Assembly (NCBI RefSeq): GCF_023053635.1
Contig: NC_086178.1
Coordinates: 89,512,226-89,576,225 of the forward strand
Length of the DNA: 64,000 nucleotides
Direction: 5' to 3'
Origin: Elgaria multicarinata webbii
Taxonomy: Eukaryota; Chordata; Lepidosauria; Squamata; Anguidae
Shown here: positions 58,166 to 64,000 of the stretch, one piece after another
How the letters are laid out: every line of letters begins with the position of its first letter
Position numbering within the stretch: position 1 is the first letter of the stretch
The notes under the pieces: model-generated
Databases searched by the model: none
What the model was told of the DNA's origin: nothing
The model's input: only the letters and a program-made list of their open reading frames with translations
Translations under genes and position numbers: made by a program

Positions 58166-60175
58166 TCAAAGGTAAGATGGTCAAGAACGAGCTTTTACAA
58201 TGCCTGAAGTGTTAAACCATAGAGAGCTGTTGTTAATGAATCGAGTGAAGTTTATCTTTAATTCAGTTGTACTTTCGAATTAGGAATGAGCAGAAAGAGT
58301 GAATTGTGGAAGTCTTACACAATTCCCTTCACTATGAGGGGTTGGTATGTTTACTGGCTGAGCTCCAAATTGTGAATTTTTCCATCAAAGTTGTGGAGCA
58401 CACTTTGCCTCCCAGGAAGGTAGGTAAACAATCTAGCAGGTGAAAGGAAAAAACAACCTTCCCCCTCCCTAGGTCAAAGGGCATCAGTTGGGAGGGGGAG
58501 CACAGCCAGAGGAGCTGTACTCCCTTTTATCGCAATTTCTCTGATCAACAAGGGAGTGGTATTTTGCCTACCCCTTGCTGGATCAAAAATATTTAGAATA
58601 GGGGAGGCAAAACTTCCACCCTTCACTTCCCTATATTTTTGAGTAGGCCCAAAACTTCTCAAAAGCAATGGTTCTAGTCCCAACTTGGAAATGCTTCCCC
58701 TCCCGCTAGAAGTTGTAGATCTTGCTTAGATTTTGGTGGAAATGGAACTCTGTTCCATGCCTATTCCTGCCCTATGTAGCCTATTCCTTTACAAATGCAA
58801 GACACACAATAGATCGAAGTGCTGTTCACAAAAAAAGAAAAGAATAAAGAAAGCCTTAACCCTCTTTTCTTTTTTAACATCCACTGTATCTTTCTGGAAG
58901 TGTCGGTCTTATTGAAATTGAGGGTAAAAGCTCGATGCTATCTCATTGGTCCAGTCAACTTATAAACACTTTAAATCAGTGTTCTGAGATTCAGATTGTT
59001 CTAGGGTATTCTCTCATTGTATTCTCATCAATAATCTAGTTATTGGGGGTGACAAGCATGTGGAAGTCAGAACTGTTATTGAATCTATTGCATTTTCTAT
59101 CACATGGAGGAGACTTTGGGGCTTTGTGAAGTTTCTGGGCAGAATTGAACTCTGGAATGTTGAGATAGCAGTTTTTGGAACTTGGACAGTTTCCAGTTCT
59201 TCTGGTAAATTGATACTTGACCAATATTTTGCAGTAGTTGTCTTTTTTTACTAGTCAAATGTCAGTCCTGTTTCCTGATCAGCAGACTGTAACTGCATCA
59301 TGGCTTGTCTACTAATTCTGGCCATTTGAAACAATTTAATGTGCATCCCTTCAGCTGCAGTTTCCTAGTCAGATGTACTGTGTAGTGCTATGTTTGCTGC
59401 CCACCTAGCTTTCTTGTTCATTGGCCTTGAAGGGCCAGTAGTTGGGCAAAAAGAGTGAGTTACCTGTCCAGCCCCCATTAAAAGCCACAGCTCCGTTGAA
59501 AAGATCTTCACATTGCCTGTTCTGACCGTGTCCCTAGATTATCGTTGAGGAGAGGAGGAACATGTACAGCGGGCAAGACAGAAGAAATTTAGGCGGGTAG
59601 AGAAGATGACATTGCTAGTTGTTGGGTTATTTGAGGGGTGTTCCTTCCTTAAATCAGCCACGCTTCCTGGGTTCATATGATAAGGCAAGCTGTGCCCAGC
59701 ACGTGACACCAATTTAAATAAGCCACCATGGCTTGTGTTGATCATGCAAACCAGATCGATCTGTGCCTGAATTATTTCCAAGGCTCTTTTGATAGGTCAG
59801 GCACAAGTAATATAAACAACTTATGTGTGGGTTTGCCAATACTGGGGCTGTTTAATACTTCACCTGGTTGAAAATATAGCTGCTGGGCTGTTAACTGGAG
59901 CTTGCCATAGTGATGCCATCTCTCTAATACTGACATATATGCATTGACTTCAAGTTTATTCCCTGCACCATTTAAAGTGCTGCTGCTGACCTATAAAGAT
60001 CTGGGACAGACTTGGGTATAGGAACAACCAGAACCTGCTCTGAATTTAAGATAATCCTCTGAGGTCTTTATTCCAATACTTCAGTCTTCAGATGTGAGGC
60101 AGGTGCTTTTTCTAGGGTGCTTTGGACTCCTCTTGCCTAGAGCTCCCATTATTATCATTTTAGATGCCAAACTAA

Positions 60176-60266
60176 CAACGTGATCCTATGCAGTCTACTT
60201 AGAAGTAAGTCTCATTGAAATCACTGGGACTTACTCACAGGCAAGTGTGTATAGGATTGAAGCGTG
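60176..60266. mobile_element. Short palindromic repeat ('TCCCATTGAACTCA' family)
   Basis: GATCCTATGCAGTCTACTTA GAAGTAAGTCTCATTGAAAT CACTGGGACTTACTCACAGG CAAGTGTGTATAGGATTGAA; inverted ends GATCCTAT / ATAGGATT. Confidence 0.7.
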
Positions 60267-61331
60267 TCCTATTCACCCAAGCTTTTAATTAACATCAGTG
60301 TTTTGAGGTATTTTACTTATCCTATACTGCCGGATTTTATGAAACAATATTGCTGCTTTATTCTTGAATGATTGGGTATAACATATTTTTATTCTACCAT
60401 TTCTTGTAACCTGCCTTAAAGACTTGTATAGTTAGAAAATTATTTTAAAATGAATTTGTATTAAAAGTGGCATCTTCTAGAAAAATGCCTGGCATAGTTC
60501 TCTAAAACAATCTTGCTACTGGCCTCATGCTTTTAAAGTTATTAATCTTGATTTACAGATTTTGGCTAATCTATTTGTTCCTAAATTGTGTTCTGGGAAG
60601 CACCAGTGGTACATTTTCAGGTGGGCCTGAGACTATAATAAAAATAATAAACAGGTTTTCTTTGAAATTTCCACTGTATGCGTAAGAAGCAGCTCTTTTG
60701 TTTAAAATATGCATTTGCCCACATTCTTTGGTAGGCATTTTTTTTACTCTTGTCTAACCCTCTCTTCTCTCTATTGTTTTCCACCTCTCAGTTTTGCCTC
60801 TTCTACTCTGTAAGCCATCATGTACATGTAAAAATAATGATGAATAAAGCTTCAATTTAAAATCAGCTTTCCTTTTGAGTAGTGCAGGCACTTGAAGGGG
60901 AAGCTTCAAAGAAACCAGTGCCGTGTACATGGTTTGCCCCCAAGTGCATACAGAGCATTTCTGATTGTGTGTCTAGAAATACAGCACTTAAGTTTCACTT
61001 CGGAAGACTTTCAATTACCCTCCCATGCTATTGCCTAAAGGTAAGAAAGTGTGTTGGTCTGAGAAGTACAAGTGTATATGAACAGTGCTCTTCAATACAG
61101 CAAAGGAAGCACTGGGCTAACTCATTTAATGCTAAAGAAAATGATTGATAGGACAAATCATCCAGAGTCTGCATCTTGAATGACAAACGGTGGGGCAAAT
61201 CATTACCGTTCACTTGGTAGGTTGTAGCACAATGACGGCTATGGCAGTATTGGCAATGTTAAATAAATTGGTACCTTGCAAATAGAGTAGGGAGGGAAAT
61301 GCTGGAATTTCTGCAGGATGGCATCAGGTCC

Positions 61332-61366
61332 AAAATCCTACTAGATTAAAAATCTAGTAGGATTTT
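61332..61366. repeat. Perfect 16-bp inverted repeat, 3-nt loop
   Basis: AAAATCCTACTAGATT (61332-61347) and AATCTAGTAGGATTTT (61351-61366) with AAA between. No element recognised around it; it lies about 110 bp from the end of an LTR fossil. Confidence 0.92.
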
Positions 61367-61478
61367 TAATAAGGTTCCTACTCACCTTATCCGTGTGCAC
61401 GTTGGAGGATTTCCTATGTCACATCTCCATGAAGCAGGGGCTTTCCAGTGTACCACTCATCCGTCCTCGTCGCCAAAT

Positions 61479-61853
61479 TGTGGTGGGACCCGAAACCACG
61501 GGTCCCTGTGGTTCGCTGAGTGGTGGTCACAGACTCTCAAGACACAATTTCTCTTTCCTTAGAAGGTTTATTACAAGCAGCGCTGCAGGGTGGCAGTCCC
61601 AGAAGACCTAAGGAACTGCCCAAGAATTTTAGGAAAGGCTCACATATTTATAGAGTCAGTTCCCCTTAGATACAATGGCAGAACTTTCCCGCCAATCATA
61701 ATACAGCTCTGAAACACAACAACCAATGAGAAGCCAAGCATTCAGGCATGTACAGAGTTTGAATGCTTCTCTGACTAGAAGATACTACATTGCCACAGTT
61801 ACAGGAAAAACATCTCCATCTGTTACTTTCTCGGTTATCTTGCCTTGCAGACA
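61479..61853 (-). mobile_element. Endogenous retrovirus LTR fossil
   Basis: About 375 bp in the minus orientation. It begins TGTCTGCAAGGC (at 61853), has a TATA box CTATAAATA near 61650, a poly(A) signal AATAAA near 61570, and a TTCGGGTCCCACCACA ending at 61479. A short leader-like stretch (TTTGGCGACGAGGACGG) follows to about 61440, so this is an LTR with a scrap of internal sequence, not a whole provirus. Gammaretrovirus-like (class I) in general look; the family is not certain. Moderately old. Confidence 0.75.
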
Positions 61854-61867
61854 TCTTCCACCCTCTA

Positions 61868-61952
61868 ACTGTTTTTGTGAACCGCCCAGAGAGCTTCGGC
61901 TATTGGGCGGTATAAAAATCTAATAAATAAATAAATAAATAAATAAATAACT
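61868..61952 (+). repeat. L2-type LINE 3' end (hairpin family A)
   Basis: TTTGTGAACCGCCCAGAGAG CTTCGGCTATTGGGCGGTAT AAAAATC then a long (TAAA)n. It abuts the LTR fossil and is the best-preserved copy in the window. Confidence 0.92.
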
Positions 61953-61999
61953 GCTGGGGTGGACACCTCCTGTCTTGTCACACAGTTTCAGCATCAACT

Positions 62000-64000
62000 T
62001 AATTCTAAAAGCAATTGCAGCATTAAAAATATGTTTTAAAAGAACAGGAAGCCATGAACTTTATGGTTTATATAGCTAAGGATTATAGAGCCATTTTCCT
62101 ATACCAAGGGGCATAGTAACAGAACCACCTAGCTTGATTTATTCGACACCCTCCTGTCATTAGTTAAACAACATCTTGTTCTTATGTTACCCTGATGATG
62201 TGGGAGCTGTTCATTCTTGATCAGTAATGTGAGAAGCCCCATGCTATGGATCCTCCTTGGTCCAGGGCTACCAAATTTTCTTGGGGGATTGATTGTGTCA
62301 TGGGGAGGAGTTGCTGCATGGCCTCCTCCCCTGTGGTCCAGGATGTCTCACAAGCAGTGCAGGAAGGATCAGTGGGGCATTGGCTCAGGATCGAAAAGAA
62401 CCTGCTACCAAAATATGGTGGCTAAGTTTCCTCTGGACTTCCTTTCTTTTCTCATCCCCAAAGCCCTCCTAAAACAACTGTGAGTAGTGACTACAAGCTA
62501 GACTCATAAGTGATAAAACACTGGTAGGAATGCAGTCGATCTGGCTGTAAAACAATGGTAATTTAGGGAAAGGTTACTAATCTAAGGAAAAGCTGTTTGG
62601 AGAGCTAGTGGCTATGCAGCTGTCCTTCAAAGTCATAGAATCTTACACAGCTACAGATGGATCTCTACTAATTGTAGATGACATCATGTTTTAACATTTA
62701 CTGTAAAGCTGACATTCTGCTCTCATAAATGGCAAATGGGGCTTCCATTCAGCCTCTGATGCTTAACTATGATTATGTTATGGAGCTGGAAGTAATATAA
62801 TAATTACTGCATTCCACCCCCCTCCCACCTGTCAGCTGGTGCTTGGGAAGCTTTACAAAACAAAATACACTCAGTACCCTGGGTGTCTCCATAAACTAAT
62901 AACATATTAAAAGGCTCTTTTGAAAGGGGAGGAAAGGAAAGGTTAATTTAACAGGAGATCCCTAAAAGTCTGTGGAGAATGCGTAATATCTGAAGGAGGC
63001 ACATTCTACATGAGGTGCTTGCCAACTTAAGGTGCAATGGTAGGATCTCTAAAAGTGTAGTGTCTGAGAACAGCCCCAAGGGTTAAGGTCCCAGGAGCTG
63101 CTTGAACATAGCCAGGGCTCCTTAAAAACCCAACAAAACAGGCTTGCCCTAAAGGCCGCCATCGTAAAGAACACGGAATAAGTTTAGTAGGAATACATGT
63201 ACCTTAATCAGTGCTTTCCAGACTTTGTCCCATCCATGAACCCTTTTCCTGTCTGCTGAGGAATGACAGCATGTAAGCCATAGAACCCTGTGTATTGCAG
63301 AGGATTCTGGGACATATTTAGGATGCCCTGTCCATGAGGAGATTGGCCCTGCTGTCAATTTGTTCATACAGGAAGGCCTTTTAATAAGAGGCTTAAGTGC
63401 TATATCCAATGAGACCTCGGCCACCATTGCAAGGCCAGTGTAGGACAAGTGAAGGTGTAAATTTCACAGCCAAAATAAACTTTGAGTGGAAGTATGAGGG
63501 AGAGAGATGGAGCAGGGGGCTGTGGCCAATTGACAGTGTGGTGAAATGGACAGTGTTGGACGTGGACTTGGTAGAGCCAGTTTCAAATGATGAGCTGTAG
63601 GAGTTAGGTATTTTAAAAAATAACTGGGGGACATTGTATAGAGTTCAGATGCTTGCTGAGAACAATATTTGTATTAATATGCATGTCTAACTTGAAGTGT
63701 TTAAAGTTGAACTGGCAATCTTTCATATTGTATTTTGTGTAAGACTACTTCATTAAAGTAACAGGTTTTTTTATGTGTTAAACAGTTAAATTGTATTATA
63801 GGCTGTTTCTCCGATTCTCCTACAGGAGGTGGAGTCCCAGAAACTGTGAACCTCTATCTTAAAAGTGTAGTCTTTAATATTAATTTGACCTAGCTAGTGA
63901 TCTGCGGTTGGATCTAGGATCTGCCTTCCATTGATGGAAAGGCTCCACTTATGGAAGGGGCATCTGTCTGATTTTCGGGGAATCTCCCTGCTTCTGCATC
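62000..64000. other. Intronic, nothing recognised
   Basis: No exon, RNA gene or clear mobile element seen. Open frames of 65-99 codons are chance. Confidence 0.5.

Larger units (their letters stand above)
55633..64000 (+). other. UBE2D1 intron 1 (partial)
   Basis: Carries two LINE ends (56740-57180), a SINE-like copy (57810-58038), short palindromic repeats, an LTR fossil (61479-61853) and another LINE tail. Between 58.2 and 60.1 kb, 60.3 and 61.3 kb, and 62.0 and 64.0 kb I see no exon or recognisable element. Confidence 0.8.

Noticed and set aside
60882-61148. 88-codon plus-strand frame as UBE2D1 exon or separate gene
   Set aside because: No resemblance to the expected ELSDLQRDPP exon, no family recognised, probably chance.

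Overview
This is a vertebrate nuclear window, most likely from a squamate reptile (a lizard). Three host genes are recognised by direct translation of their exons. The repeat background fits a non-avian reptile: CR1 and L2-type LINE ends with TAAA- or TAA-repeat tails, tRNA-derived SINEs, and many short palindromic hAT-like and TA-flanked elements. The species cannot be named from the sequence.

Layout: 1-8.6 kb is intergenic and repeat-rich. 8.6-33.1 kb holds IPMK (inositol polyphosphate multikinase) on the minus strand. Its six coding exons join in phase into a 425-residue protein, followed by a probable long AT-rich 3' UTR (about 8.66-14.95 kb) and preceded by a CpG-island promoter at 32.5-33.2 kb. 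33.2-40.04 kb is intergenic. 40.04-47.3 kb holds CISD1 (mitoNEET), also on the minus strand, with three coding exons and 108 residues; all four iron-sulfur ligands are at the human positions. 47.3-55.3 kb is intergenic and contains a Ty3/gypsy fossil, several MITEs and SINEs. At 55.3-55.9 kb a CpG island starts UBE2D1 on the plus strand; only its first coding exon (MALKRIQK) lies in the window, and the rest (55.6-64 kb) is the first intron, with a retroviral LTR fossil.

The neighbourhood IPMK-CISD1-UBE2D1 is the conserved block known from mammals (human 10q21). The orientation differs, however: in human and mouse IPMK and CISD1 are head to head, whereas here CISD1 points the same way as IPMK and is back to back with UBE2D1. 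The three genes work in separate processes (nuclear and cytosolic inositol phosphate synthesis, mitochondrial outer-membrane [2Fe-2S] transfer, ubiquitin conjugation) and nothing here suggests an operon-like link.

The most interesting observations are the flipped CISD1; a 3'-terminal hairpin that recurs just before the tail repeat of several LINE families, with paired changes in its stem; a ZNF143/THAP11-type motif in the UBE2D1 promoter that also resembles a motif carried by an abundant MITE, one copy of which lies just upstream of CISD1; a palindromic MITE carrying a GC-rich open stretch that looks like captured coding DNA; and a shortened basic segment in IPMK where the mammalian nuclear localisation signal lies. 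No unmistakably new biological system was found.
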